From: Pilasporangium apinafurcum
Lineage: Eukaryota; Oomycota; Peronosporomycetes; Pythiales; Pythiaceae
Reading direction: 5' to 3'
Length of the DNA stretch: 64,000 nucleotides
Assembly: GCA_001600495.1 (NCBI GenBank)
Contig: BCKE01000030.1
Span: forward strand, 143,306 to 207,305
The position numbers and the translations under genes are program-made. Below, in pieces: positions 31,801-42,405 of this stretch. The notes under the pieces are model-generated. The model was not told the origin of the DNA, ran no database searches, and saw nothing but the letters and a program-made list of their open reading frames with translations. The first letter of the stretch is position 1, and every line of letters starts with the position of its first letter.

Positions 31801-34800
31801 ATGACTAAGCAGCTCCATTTGATGGATTTGATAAGCAGGGATTGTATTGTCATTCATCGGAGGGGCGAAAAGGACAATCAAGTACCACATCAGTGGATAT
31901 GAATGTTCCTCTTTCTGTACTTGCACTTCCAAGTCTGTAGGCATACCAATGCAACCCGGAATGATTATCATCTCTAATGATGGAGAATTCTTCGATTGGT
32001 AGTGTTGCGCTTGTTCTGACCTTGCCGAGTTGCTGATTGGAACGCGTATGGTTCGAGCTTTAAAGAGACTTTTCTTACTTGCAGCTCGGACCAGATGCGA
32101 GTCATAAAGATGGTTCCCTTCGGCAGACGCCAGCGAATCATAAACCAAATGGTCATGGCTGTGTTCCATCTGTTCATAAACGTGAACCCTTTTCACATTT
32201 TTTAAACTGGTGACTGCATTTCCCAACGCCATCAATACTTCTTCGCGTTGCTTCGATTTGTTCAGTTTGTCAAGAAAACCGATCGCATGAGAACAAAAAG
32301 GTGCAAAGATATTCTCAATACAATCACGCAAATCCGTGACATTCGATTCATTTTGCATCAGATGATGTTTTATTTCGAGGCAGTTGAGCTCGAGTTGAGC
32401 TTTTTCGACAGTGAGACGATCTCGCTCGTCCAAAAGTGACTTAGACTTGGTCTTCAATGCAGATTGTTGGTTTACGAAGCCCAAAGCATAACCTACGGTT
32501 CCAATGATAGCATCCAGTAGGACTTTGTCTTCCTTTCTTAACAGGTCTTTGTGCTTTATATTAGTTTCCAATACCAATACGCCAACAACAGCCCGTAGAG
32601 CATCAACAAGCACTTCATACCATCGACTAACGCTGTCTCCATCACTCTTTTCCGAAGCTATCTTGTATCGTTTTTGTTGGTACCCGTGACGATGATCATA
32701 CACAAGCTTTGCAGCCTGAATTAACACATCACTTCCATTACAAATGGACTCATGTTTGTTGCCTATTACGCTCAATTGGCTATTCTTGTCCTCATTGCAA
32801 ACGCACAACTGCACATTCACGACGGAATCCCCAAAGAGCGTTGTGATTAGATTTTGTGCCAGAGTAGCAATTCGCTCTTTGTGGTTAGTGCTGTTATCTT
32901 CGACACTTTGGGCGAAACCTTCAATACATTGTGTGATCACTTGATGTAGTACTTTCTGTCGAGTTTGGCTGTCGCTAACTGATAATTGAGTGGATAATAA
33001 TTGGTGATCCAGAGTAGCATATCGGTCTACCCATTCTCGGTGACGATAGATGTGACTGCACGCATCAAGAACACGGTTCGCTGTGATAGTCATGGTATCA
33101 CACCACATATTAGTCTCCTGCGTCTCTTTATGAAATAAGCCCAGCATTATGAGCGGTCCATAGCTCTCACGTTGAATCCAAGATTCATTTTCAAATGCTC
33201 GATTAACGCTTGTAATAACGAGTGTATGCGTTGTGTTATTCGTTTCAGCACTATCACTTGCCTTCTCCACTAAGTGCCATCCGATACGGTCCTGATCATC
33301 AAATTGTTTGCCTTGGCAGGCTGGAAACAATAACGAAATGAGGGGACACAAACTGCGTTGCATCATCATAGCGCAATGATCTCCTGGACACGAACAACGC
33401 GATAGATCCAGTTCGAGGGATTGTACGGATTCGTTATCGCCCATAACTAGTCCGAACTGCTTGAGTAAACTCGTTGTGACAGTGTCCACTGGTGGATGTG
33501 AACACGTAGTCCCGCATGATGTCAATAATTGGGGACTTCCATTCGTATCTGTACTCGATAGACATAAGAGCAAACGTATTGATACAATCTGCCACATGGT
33601 AGGAATGATCTCTCCATTCACCTTGGGCTTCAATATAACTGTATCTTCTGTCGCTCTAAACAGTTTCTCAATGGTAGATTGCGGTTCGAACGTCTCAACT
33701 CCATGATTCGATAGCGTAACGATTGAATTACGAATAGCGTTGTCTACCCGATCCATGAACGCACACTTCGACGCAGCGTGGTGGTTCCAGAGCGTGGCAC
33801 GAATATGATACTCGTCAGCAGTACGCCGCACTTCCTGTTCAACCAAAAGCATATTCTTCATGCTATGTCGCTGTCGAACAAAAATCGTTATGACCGCTAC
33901 CAAGTGCTCAACTTGCGCACTCAGACATCCAGTCGTGGCCTTCAGGTCAGTTGGAACAGATTCGCACGTCAATACGGCAAGTAACCTTGGTTTATGCTTG
34001 CTTGAAGTGGATTCACCGTAAATAGGAAATGAGTGCACATCAGCACCTTCCATTCTGTTCTCATATTGATTTTTCCACTTAGTCAATTCTTGAATACGTT
34101 TGGTTCCATGTGCCATAGTCCAAAGGCTAGCTGAAGGGGTATCGATGATCCATAATGTCACATTAATCCACGTTAATGCATCGATGATTGGAAAAATATC
34201 AGACCAGTATGCATCTTCCCCCTTCAGATTAATTGCGTCAATATGATTGGTGGGATGAGACAGAGCTGTTAGCGACCGCAGAAATGTATGCACTCCATAC
34301 CAATGATCACAAGTCAGTCTGAGAGCATTTAGCTGGCACGTTTGATCATGTATTGTTTCCATTGCTTGTTGATACTCATGATCCTTGTCCCCCAACGCCT
34401 GATCTTTTGAGTTGAGGTACATCAAATGATGAAAGAGATTCTGCAATAATCCACCTAACCACTCCAGTTCTTCAACAACTTCGTGCACTTGATTCTCATC
34501 CAGCGAATCAGTATTCTTTGGCTTCCATGATACGTAGAACATACCAGTAGACGTAACCGACTGCGAATCCAGCAAGCGTTTGGCAAACCAGTGCTCATGG
34601 GATGTCGACTCTTCATTTTCATCATCACACACAGCTCCTTGTTTGATCAGCTCGATCCTTTCAGGGTCGAGCTTCTCGAGAAAAAGATGCACAGCAGATT
34701 TTGGCGATGATTCCACGAGATTTTCTTCTATGATTAATTCCATGTTCACGACATTGACTGCTTCATTCTGAAGGAGCAGAATTTTGCGTGAACAAATCTG

Positions 34801-37800
34801 CTGCATGAGATTTGCTGCATCATTGATAGGGCAACCTGATTCGATCGTTTCAGCCATCTTAGCCCAGAGGCCTCGAGCAAGGTCAAACAATCGATTCCAT
34901 CGTTGCAATCTGTGTCGTTCACGTTGTAGTGAGGAAATTTCATGTTCACATTGGTTTCGCTCTGCATTCAAATCCGATTCTTCTTCTCGTTTTCTGAACA
35001 GTTTGAGTATAGCTGTAATGACCTTTGATGCAAACGCATCATCATAGCATGATTGCGCACCATTTGTCTCAATAAAAAGCAGCAGACCATAAAAATATTC
35101 TCCCATACCTACGTCTGGCATGGGATGGACAATCACACTATTTTGTTGGTCAATTTCTAGCACTTTGGATAGCTTTCGAGGAAGGGTAGCGAACGGTGGT
35201 GCGTGGGTTACAGCAACATGCTTGTCATACCAAAGTTGATCGCCATCATAATCGAGATCTGACGTGAAAACAATAATCTCGCTGCTCGAATTAGTCACAA
35301 ATGTCCATGAATGCGCATCCGCATTTACAAGCAAGCCGCACACTCGAGGCATTGGTTGAGTCCGGTCTCCAGCATTACTTTCCTCCACCATGAGCTGGAT
35401 CACTTTCTCTACGATCTGCGAATTGTCCATCGACTCGAGTGATTCCTCATATGCGAATGCACTAAGTTGCTGCAAGAATTGATTTTGTTTCGCTATCCTG
35501 CTCCATTTCCAAACATCGGTTACTAACTGATCTTGCTCAAGCTGTGCTGCTTTTTGGATTTCATCCATTCTCTTTTGCTCCTCTTCAAAGATCATTTGCT
35601 TTTGTAAAAGCATCGCATGTGTACTGATGAGAGAGGCAGCTAATTTACCGTATTGCATCTCTTCGTCTGTGAACACCACGTTATCTCGCTTCGACAGGAT
35701 CAGCCTTCCAAGAACATTCTTATCATGTGAAGATTCGACACTATTCAGCAGTGGAAACGTCGCGCAACTCTGCAACATAGTCTGGTTCAAAAGACTTAGC
35801 CGCTTGGACAACACAGCTTCATTGTCTGGCGCGATCAAGGTTGCATTGCTATCATTGCCAAATGGACATATCACATTTACACAGTCACAAGTCGGAATCA
35901 ATGCCCGGACCAGTGTAGTTGTCTGTGTCTGCCATGTCTCAATTTCAGTGAGGGGCAAGTATGACCATTCGGAGACAAAATCAACCCACATCTTCCATAT
36001 ATGTGCGTGCTTTTCATCAGAAGCTTTCAGCTGGTGGCTGAGCACTTCGATATCACATTTGAAATGGCGATAAATCTCCAGAAAATCTTGAAGGATATAA
36101 AGTAATCCGTCTTTCAACCATGACTGAGCAATGAATTCATCTGCTTGATTCTGGGAATCAAATGCAAACTCTACGATGCCAATTAATTCGGACTGCCTCA
36201 CCATCAACGGCACTGCATAGAAGAAGCCATGGGAATATCGCGAAGACAGAAATTTTTGCTGCTGTTTGGTGAATTTATTGATGTGGTGGTCACTGGTGTA
36301 CGCTAACGGTTCCTTCAACTGAAGGAAGAGCTGAGACAGTCCCTCACCATGGCTGGCCTCGCCATTACAATTGTCATAAATATTGGTTTTTACATTTTCA
36401 TTCATTGTCCAAATAATTTCAATGTCGTGAGAACGCTCTAAATCCCATTCACTTACAGTTTGTACCATGAACAAAGTGATTTGAGCCATCCTCGCATATA
36501 AATCAGTGTAGTTGTCGACAATATTGTTTACGCATGACACAAAAGCTTCGATCGATTTGCATTTGAGCAGCTGCTTGGTGATCTTTCCCAATAAAGTGTG
36601 CTCTTCCAATTCGCGACTGACATCCGCTTGCTTCTTGGTCAGGTTGACAATTTGACGCTGAGAAGCATGTGCAGATTGGATCTGTGTCACTTTCCACATG
36701 AAATGCTCCAAAAATAACAACAACATCGGAAAGACGTAGTCTTTCATCATTTCTGAAAAATATCCGCTCTCCTTCAAGCTCATTTTGAGTGGATCCACAC
36801 ATAAAACCATTATAGATGCTTGTGGCGTAAAAGCCTCATTCTCAGCAACAGGATCTTGATTTTTTGTACCAGTGATCATTTCCACTCCAATTGGTGCCAC
36901 TAGTATCGTATCATCAGGTTTCAGCGACGTATCCGCCGTCAAAACTTGCTGCAAAACCGTAAACTGTGCTTTTATGCTCAAATATACGTTTGTATGATTA
37001 TTTTCACACTGCTGACCGCAAACTTGCTGACAATACGCTTGTTCAAAGCACTCTATTGTCTCATTTCGGAACAGAAGACGAATTTCAAAGCCAATTTCAC
37101 CATTTACGCGCTCCATAAATGTCTTCATCAAATCTCGCAGTACTGTTCGTTGATGGAATGGATTCCACTCCTCCACTTCGTGAGCCTTAATATCTTCAAT
37201 TCTCCCCCACAACCATTGCAGTGCTTGAAACGACATTGTATGCATACGTCTGTATTGCCTCAGCACTCGCTTTTCAGCACAAATCTTTTGTATTGAGTGG
37301 GCGACCGCATGAAGCACATCTACATCCAGCTCTGGCAGAATTCCCGCCGATTCGAACGCTACAATCTTACCTAAATCCTCGCTCAATGGAATGGTCAACA
37401 TAAGAGGTCGGTCTGGAGATGTCTCCAATGATTCCAAAGATTGTTGACCATTCTCATCTTCGTTCTCAATCACTTGAATACCCATTTCCTCCACCACGGA
37501 CCGACAAATTGTTAGTCGTGTTTCCAAGGCCGTCGATAACAACACGCCAAATGCATCCAAAAATTCAGTATTATACGCCATTTCTTCAGTTAACATCGCT
37601 TCCACAACACCGAGAGGCATGCCATTCTGTGCTACATTCTTCACAACCATCACCAGTAAGTATGCACCGCGATCGGCGTCTTTCTTCTTCACAGTCAAAT
37701 CAATTTCTGTGTGGAAACCTGCGTGATATATGGCTGCATGGGGAAATAGCAACACTAAGTGGCCATTCGTACTTGGCTGAAGATATTCATCCTGCGTCTC

Positions 37801-38691
37801 CAGCCACGCAGAGCGATTTTCATACTCCTGCTTCTCATTTGTTTGCTTTTCCTTGTCCGTGTAGCTACTACTCAGTGAAGAAGAACTAGGTGAATACGCT
37901 TCTGAAATTACTGGTTCAAGCGACGGAAAGCTGTCGTCATCACTGACATGCGGTTGCACAGTCATCATCGCGAATGCAGCATGGCCAGCGATACCCATCA
38001 ATCGACTATTCTCCGTTGCAATTTCCATACTTTGGCCATTTTGCAGGATCAAAAAGCATTTTCCCTCGCTATTTCGTTCAATCTGTAGTAACTGCGCGTT
38101 GCTTGCGGGTAAATACTGACACAATAGCGCTCTTACAGCCGTGAAGAATCGACTTCGCGATGCACAGTGTCGGAAGAGCGTGATGCTGGTAGTGCACATC
38201 GTTTGCGCGAGCGCATCCTTTGCGGCAAGTTCCTCTTGATGCAGTTCTTGCGTGTAAAGCTTTTGCAGCTGCTTCATATGGATCTTGAGATGTTTGATGC
38301 GGTCCACACTTGTGGCAGCCACTGCGGATTGTGGAGCCGTCAGTGGACGTTGCTGTTGTTGTAGCTGCAAAGGAAGTTGCAGTGCGGACGGTCGCCGTCG
38401 TGTGGATGATGATGGTACTGATTGGGGAACAGAAAGTGGATGGACCCGTGCGGATGGGGACGCAGTGGATCTGTGACTAGCAATAGAGGACCGCGCCGTA
38501 CGAGGCCGGACACTGGGAACATCCACATGTGGATGATGGGACGCGAGGCTGTTCGTGCGAGAACGACGACTTAAAGCGAAGATGGGCTCTTCTTCTGCTG
38601 CTACTTTCTTCTCTTCTTCAATAGCATTAGTGCTACCGCAGAAGGTAGCAAAGCTGTCCATAGAACTGAGATCGCAGTCGCTGATACTCAT
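28870..38691 (-). CDS. Giant GAF-repeat / coiled-coil protein (3273 aa)
   Basis: One uninterrupted frame of almost 9.8 kb. The first 140 residues are Ser/Arg/Pro-rich and low complexity. The rest alternates GAF-like sensory folds with helical linkers. GAF-type strands ending in G-[VLI]-x-[EL] show at several places, e.g. GMPLGVVEAMLTEE, SELIGIVEFAFDSQ, FYGLLLFIETNG, VVGVLVLETNIKHK, KIVGVMEITVRGA and RLLGICSVCLDS. Long Gln/Glu/Lys coiled coils fill the final 300 residues (about 2990-3200). There is no recognisable catalytic C-terminal domain. The role may be as a large scaffold or ligand-sensing structural protein. A GTGAGT donor-like site just before the stop (VSTTK) leaves open a small further exon. 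Confidence 0.8.
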   Translation of the reverse strand: MSISDCDLSSMDSFATFCGSTNAIEEEKKVAAEEEPIFALSRRSRTNSLASHHPHVDVPSVRPRTARSSIASHRSTASPSARVHPLSVPQSVPSSSTRRRPSALQLPLQLQQQQRPLTAPQSAVAATSVDRIKHLKIHMKQLQKLYTQELHQEELAAKDALAQTMCTTSITLFRHCASRSRFFTAVRALLCQYLPASNAQLLQIERNSEGKCFLILQNGQSMEIATENSRLMGIAGHAAFAMMTVQPHVSDDDSFPSLEPVISEAYSPSSSSLSSSYTDKEKQTNEKQEYENRSAWLETQDEYLQPSTNGHLVLLFPHAAIYHAGFHTEIDLTVKKKDADRGAYLLVMVVKNVAQNGMPLGVVEAMLTEEMAYNTEFLDAFGVLLSTALETRLTICRSVVEEMGIQVIENEDENGQQSLESLETSPDRPLMLTIPLSEDLGKIVAFESAGILPELDVDVLHAVAHSIQKICAEKRVLRQYRRMHTMSFQALQWLWGRIEDIKAHEVEEWNPFHQRTVLRDLMKTFMERVNGEIGFEIRLLFRNETIECFEQAYCQQVCGQQCENNHTNVYLSIKAQFTVLQQVLTADTSLKPDDTILVAPIGVEMITGTKNQDPVAENEAFTPQASIMVLCVDPLKMSLKESGYFSEMMKDYVFPMLLLFLEHFMWKVTQIQSAHASQRQIVNLTKKQADVSRELEEHTLLGKITKQLLKCKSIEAFVSCVNNIVDNYTDLYARMAQITLFMVQTVSEWDLERSHDIEIIWTMNENVKTNIYDNCNGEASHGEGLSQLFLQLKEPLAYTSDHHINKFTKQQQKFLSSRYSHGFFYAVPLMVRQSELIGIVEFAFDSQNQADEFIAQSWLKDGLLYILQDFLEIYRHFKCDIEVLSHQLKASDEKHAHIWKMWVDFVSEWSYLPLTEIETWQTQTTTLVRALIPTCDCVNVICPFGNDSNATLIAPDNEAVLSKRLSLLNQTMLQSCATFPLLNSVESSHDKNVLGRLILSKRDNVVFTDEEMQYGKLAASLISTHAMLLQKQMIFEEEQKRMDEIQKAAQLEQDQLVTDVWKWSRIAKQNQFLQQLSAFAYEESLESMDNSQIVEKVIQLMVEESNAGDRTQPMPRVCGLLVNADAHSWTFVTNSSSEIIVFTSDLDYDGDQLWYDKHVAVTHAPPFATLPRKLSKVLEIDQQNSVIVHPMPDVGMGEYFYGLLLFIETNGAQSCYDDAFASKVITAILKLFRKREEESDLNAERNQCEHEISSLQRERHRLQRWNRLFDLARGLWAKMAETIESGCPINDAANLMQQICSRKILLLQNEAVNVVNMELIIEENLVESSPKSAVHLFLEKLDPERIELIKQGAVCDDENEESTSHEHWFAKRLLDSQSVTSTGMFYVSWKPKNTDSLDENQVHEVVEELEWLGGLLQNLFHHLMYLNSKDQALGDKDHEYQQAMETIHDQTCQLNALRLTCDHWYGVHTFLRSLTALSHPTNHIDAINLKGEDAYWSDIFPIIDALTWINVTLWIIDTPSASLWTMAHGTKRIQELTKWKNQYENRMEGADVHSFPIYGESTSSKHKPRLLAVLTCESVPTDLKATTGCLSAQVEHLVAVITIFVRQRHSMKNMLLVEQEVRRTADEYHIRATLWNHHAASKCAFMDRVDNAIRNSIVTLSNHGVETFEPQSTIEKLFRATEDTVILKPKVNGEIIPTMWQIVSIRLLLCLSSTDTNGSPQLLTSCGTTCSHPPVDTVTTSLLKQFGLVMGDNESVQSLELDLSRCSCPGDHCAMMMQRSLCPLISLLFPACQGKQFDDQDRIGWHLVEKASDSAETNNTTHTLVITSVNRAFENESWIQRESYGPLIMLGLFHKETQETNMWCDTMTITANRVLDACSHIYRHREWVDRYATLDHQLLSTQLSVSDSQTRQKVLHQVITQCIEGFAQSVEDNSTNHKERIATLAQNLITTLFGDSVVNVQLCVCNEDKNSQLSVIGNKHESICNGSDVLIQAAKLVYDHRHGYQQKRYKIASEKSDGDSVSRWYEVLVDALRAVVGVLVLETNIKHKDLLRKEDKVLLDAIIGTVGYALGFVNQQSALKTKSKSLLDERDRLTVEKAQLELNCLEIKHHLMQNESNVTDLRDCIENIFAPFCSHAIGFLDKLNKSKQREEVLMALGNAVTSLKNVKRVHVYEQMEHSHDHLVYDSLASAEGNHLYDSHLVRAASKKSLFKARTIRVPISNSARSEQAQHYQSKNSPSLEMIIIPGCIGMPTDLEVQVQKEEHSYPLMWYLIVLFAPPMNDNTIPAYQIHQMELLSHLTRRRCHELVQEKLWTQQVERKTQDESNLQQQLTFTNQKLKRNHQALHQRTRMLYGLTQELANTFLWVEDVTFKSLSSKKLAQKWDDMTTIVFNRIQTALERSKSVTQIKLYGADRGNKWFFSVLSGKRTIQLFSSTQISQATATQELWNAYISGEIVDIQRKPADSKTHEEDEHANSSKPSTEVITASYVPISLAVDNQRSDDKIVGVMEITVRGAAIGNEEKKIIQELLRAIAPFVAWICEAVSRKQHDKETTQSTHAAVSNQPPTGVSWVGNLRLDSGRDQIQIRARDKATLKRSYEPNISSIGDAETCAHTHNSSGVVSPPLMAFHNDGHRGINGNNDDDAESIDSSRPQPVNVYAGIVPFLLKIQTVKDMAALRFVVKHEFKKIWTRQGDTRKQNLGCELFHHTDDNLGAMDSASMPLWLREMLDQPNSQSHQDRILHLEEPHAQDYADIGQYRAVKLFRCDGSTSQQQVENVVAGYLLLSDSNLDKVFDHEDMQVYLPQLAQGLEQQLTRIISTVRTVHLNEQLEVDRAKTSIVATTNQRLEQEIAAKSTLIRFMTAINELNSAAAVVTYFTSHLKQFLRCDNVVFRLVSLNHKRTSLRLDESDPKTDNNDDLDTTELLKMTNILKLHMFAPHEDGNGRLLGICSVCLDSAAVCLPLDKQEYLRQLSIVTGTVLWQLHVRDSLIKERDANAYIQHQLERAMAENEELKAHRHHQQQMKQTLEERMECQATLKHINTQLEAEIINLTRRLEEYEKEKAEYEVLTKQQSAQITQLEIQVDQTDKSAAKVVQLEDINDKLRLKERKLERKVLKQKLQLKQLAQQVMAMQRTEDAGKHRIGELEKHIAILTEKQPFLQQRSGLSEPPTPQVSHARYIQQLQLRQQMQKRKQLQLAQELRHLTAMEMHEMNMRTKLDPQQNSKQRLRRQQQRVAFQRDGQHKGQVEEWERLSPSIQSAWTKKANHTDAAEVSTTK

Positions 38692-39103
38692 CTTGCCATG
38701 AACGAGGTTGCACGAGAAACATCATCCATGGTGGATGAACTTGTGTGTTCTGTATGGGTGGGGTGTTGAATTACGACCAATCACGATATGGATCACATAA
38801 AGGAATATAATTATCAGGTTGTGCGGCATGTACCAACAATGGAATTGCTGCTGACATAGTGAAAATGGAGCATCTCCAGTACTTTGTTTGCTTCTTAGAG
38901 GCTATATGTTGCTGACTTGCTTATCACGCAAAACTTACATTTGAAAAGCAAAAAAAAAGACGAATGGAAAGTTGGCCAAATGCTACAGGCTACTTGTTGG
39001 TTCCAACGACTGGCTTGACTGTGTTGACGCTAGTAATACACACACATACAATCACATCAGTGTATTAGCCTGACATGGCTGATTCCCGTAATAACTGCAT
39101 GGC
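38692..39103. other. Intergenic region
   Basis: About 410 bases between the start of the giant gene and the 3' end of its minus-strand neighbour. Nothing recognisable. Confidence 0.6.
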
Positions 39104-39815
39104 TTATAAATTGCAATCGTACTTGATCGTGATCCGCAGATTCGCTCCTTTCGGCAAATCGAATTTCTTTGGATGCGAGCGAAAATGGCGCTGAATGTTG
39201 GAAACATCCAATCCACCAACCACATTCTTCTTGTTCTTGTTATTGACGATCTTGTGCGCGACACGCAGTGCTGACGTGTTTTGGCGGCGCACAGGTTGCG
39301 TGCGTTTCGTGTTTTGTTGCTGTGCGACCACTAAACCAGGACGTCGCTTGTTCATTACAGCTTGACGTTTGCTGGATGATACAGCATTATTAACGCGTGC
39401 CCTCTGTGTCCAACATACACATGAATATCCACGTGAGTTGTCTTTATTGCTCGTTATCATGCATCTATCATAAATCTGTCTTACCATCGCCTTGGATACT
39501 GGTACAACCACGGTTTTCTTGACGTTTTCCTGTTTGCGCTTCATGGTATTCTTCGCAGTCTTTGATTTCTTCAGGTTGACTGTGACCGCAGCTTTCCCAG
39601 TCGCTTCTTTAGCTTTCTTGGTCTTCTTGTTGACTGTTTTGTGCTTCTTGATCAAATCATCTGCATGTCCATGCGTTTTACAGCATCCCATCGTATCAGC
39701 AAAATTGCATAGAAATGCCCATATAGGATCGCAGAGAACATTCGTTCGCACCTAATGGTAGCGCCAGCTTCTGTTCTGGAGAGATCCCAATCGAAAAACC
39801 GCCCTCTGTCGCCAT
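39104..39815 (-). CDS. Basic protein with UAP56-binding-type motif (mRNA export adaptor-like)
   Basis: Three exons (39752-39815, 39485-39660, 39104-39403) join in phase to 179 residues. Joining exon 1 to 2 creates LALPLDDLIKKHK near residue 18, which resembles the LDDIIK motif by which ALY/REF, UIF and similar adaptors bind the helicase UAP56. The rest is Lys/Arg-rich (NKKTKKAKEATGK, MNKRRPGLVVAQQQNTKR) and would bind RNA. The C terminus is a compact segment ending in RITIKYDCNL. No RRM is present, which is closer to UIF than ALY. The role is inferred from one motif plus composition. Confidence 0.65.
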
Positions 39816-40048
39816 TTTGCTCGTCCAGATCGAGATCGTAAGTTTCCTATCTGTCTTGTTGTATGCCCTCGAAAAGGAAAAGAAGAGTGATTAATACCCC
39901 ATGGGGGTTAACTGAGAAAAAATCCTGTCCAAGAGCATAATTTAATATGATATTCAGAAGGATGTAAATAGCATAAACATGCTATTTAAGAGGATATTCT
40001 ATTTGATGAGAACAAGAAGAAAGCTTCAAAATTAAAACGATCAGCTTC

Positions 40049-42101
40049 TCACTTCAACCGCAATTGCTTCTTGAACAACGGCTTTGCCACGCGATTCCAG
40101 TTCTTAGGCCAATGCTGTTTTTTAATCATTCCATGCACTAAGAGTGAGATCTTGAGTAAATTTGAGGATTTAGAACTCATTTGACTTACTTCCACGTTGA
40201 CCAAAGCAGATCGAAGGCGGTTGAGCTTCGCTGTGTTAGTTGGGTACCCACGCAGCAACTCAAGCAGCTGCGATGATAACTCTTCTGAAGAGTTAAAAAT
40301 CAAACCGTTTCTGTTTCATGCACATAGCATCCGTTTGCTCATTCATTCCAGTGATAAACAGACGCAAAGTGTCAAGAGGAGCAGACTTACTTTTCATGGT
40401 GAACCAGCTCACTGAGGCATTTGAACCCAACAGCACAGACTGGGACTCCACAACCAAACATATCCAGGACTTTCATAGGCAAGTCTAGACCCGATGAAGA
40501 GGTATGCAGACATACTCCCAACTCTGCACTACCGAGGATGAGTGGGTAATCGCTTGCTTCCAGCCACCTATTCAGTGACAACATACCAGTCAGATCGTGA
40601 AATATCAAGGTGAAATGGTGGTGAAAATACGTACATGGTTGCAATGCGGATGCGCTTAAAGGCCAGCAACTTGATACGCTCGAGGTACATCTCTTTTTGT
40701 GGCCCCTTACCCGTCACCACAACAAGCAGATTTGGGAATTCAGTGACAGGCATCAAGGCAGTGTGCTTGTCCAAGATCTCGAGAGCGTTTAACAAGATCC
40801 CAAAGTCTTCGTCTGCAGTCCAGCTAGTCGAACTGATGATCATCGCGGGTCGATGCTCTCGCGGAACAATTGCTTTCTTCTTGCCAATGCCCTTGATCTT
40901 TCGAGTCACCAACGTTTCCTCCAAGTTAGCAGCGTTCTCTCCCCATGTGACCAACTAATACATTCGAAGACGAAAGCAACCATAGTTAAGACTCCATGAT
41001 GGTGCAGATATAATCTATACAAAGTATGATACCACCATACATCGTTGCAATAGGCGAGCTGATCTCCAACGCGAGTGAACAGTTCATGCTGAATCTCCAG
41101 TGATGTTGCCTTGAAAAAGAGTGGAGGTTTATCGTGCAGGACTGTGGCTTCAATCTGCCAGTTGTCGTGCAGCCATTCCTTCATGACGTGGGTCACGCAT
41201 AAATTTGCATCCGCTTTTCTACCGAAGACACGCTCGATCCAAGTAGCCAGCTGCCAAAAGTAAACATAAAGATAAATAAATATTTAATGTAATTTTCATC
41301 AGATAAGCACAGACAAGGACATTGAGGCTCTCACCTTCACGAGTGGGTGACTTGGTCCAAGCGATAATGCAAGAATACTATAGCCCAAATTGTGCCAGTC
41401 AATAACAAACTTTGCGCCCTTCAACCGACAACAGATCCAGACGACAATAAACGTTGGTATTCTACATATCATATCGAGATGATGAGCATCACCAAATATA
41501 CCAATAGTTTTCCGTGAACAGAGAATGACACAACTCACGTAGGCGGATTCTGCAACAGGATGAGGTCAACATGTCCGGCTGTAAAGAGAATTATCCAAAA
41601 CAATTGAAGTAGCTATACAAGTGTCGTTGTGGAATAGCAAATATGACCACAAGAGAGGCAGATATTAGCAGACAGACATAGACACAGTTCATGTTCGCAT
41701 CATACCTGGACGATTACTTTGATCGGCGCCAAGAACAAAAAAAGTGATCTGGAAATTCGCTGCATGCGTGGTTGGAAAGTAAGAAACTGGATGTTGCTAT
41801 GTGCGTAGATATCGGGAATACACCGTTCGCCTTCATAACCCAATAGACTCACTGTCAGGTTCGGATCCATTTGAGCCAGCGACAGCGCATGGTATTGCAT
41901 GCGCGGACTTCGTCCGACGTCTCCAAGCACCATAACAATCGCATGACGTTTTGCACTCTTTTTTAAGCGGCTCGGACGCGCAGATTTCGTGGTATTGCCG
42001 GTCGAACGGCGTCGTAATCCTTTGCCACTCCGATCGCCCATGTTGGACAGAGGGTGTGTGTCATTCTGCTGACTTGGAGGTTCCCGCTTATTTTGGGTCA
42101 T
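40049..42101 (-). CDS. ALG1: Chitobiosyldiphosphodolichol beta-mannosyltransferase
   Basis: Eight exons (41706-42101, 41539-41612, 41335-41461, 41041-41250, 40635-40954, 40391-40567, 40190-40310, 40049-40114) join in phase to 496 residues. It adds the first mannose from GDP-mannose to GlcNAc2-PP-dolichol on the cytosolic face of the ER, early in N-glycosylation. Seen: [20 protein letters not shown] near residue 55, [48 protein letters not shown], and the donor-site region [20 protein letters not shown], all characteristic of ALG1. A hydrophobic stretch [20 protein letters not shown] could dip into the membrane. The first 50 residues are basic and polar. The upstream start is uncertain by about 20 codons. 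Confidence 0.92.
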
Positions 42102-42232
42102 TAAGTGCCCAATTCAAAAAAGTGGACGTATAAAATAAGCGTTTATGGTATGTCTGTCTGCCAACCATGATTGCTTTCAAAACATACTTTGGTTGCACAA
42201 CTGGATTGGAAATAGTTAGCGATGACTTCATG
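42102..42232. other. Short gap upstream of ALG1
   Basis: Presumed promoter of ALG1. Nothing specific seen. Confidence 0.4.
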
Positions 42233-42405
42233 GATCATATGAGATACGAAAGCAAGTCAAGGAAGACCTTCTATTTCTTGTTTGGGTCCAATTTAACAAA
42301 AGTTAAGACTAGACAATCGCGAAGTAGGTATCTCCGACACCTGGACTCGATGAGTCCAGGAGAATAGGTATTCATTCCTGAGAAAGATACTTCTAGTGTG
42401 ATGTT
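42233..42405 (-). mobile_element. Solo 3' end of a Fanzor/IS607-type element (copy A)
   Basis: This block aligns with 46300-46460, the 3' end of the element at 46.3-47.5 kb. Both start at GATCATATGA, share AAAGTTAAGACTAGACAA and hold the same hairpin. Read on the minus strand, the coding tail RSIFLRNEYLFSWT matches the Fanzor tail RNIFPKNKHLLSWT of the other copy. No other part of the element is recognisable upstream, so this is a solo end or a deletion derivative. Neighbouring sequence outside the block is unrelated between copies. Confidence 0.7.
42340..42360. repeat. Hairpin in Fanzor 3' end, copy A
   Basis: A perfect 9-base stem, CCTGGACTC paired with GAGTCCAGG, with a 3-base loop. The same stem with a different loop base order occurs at 46406-46426. 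Confidence 0.85.

Noticed and set aside
39104-39751. Unspliced 215-residue version of the basic protein
   Set aside because: It reads through two introns with good splice signals; the spliced form gives a recognisable motif.
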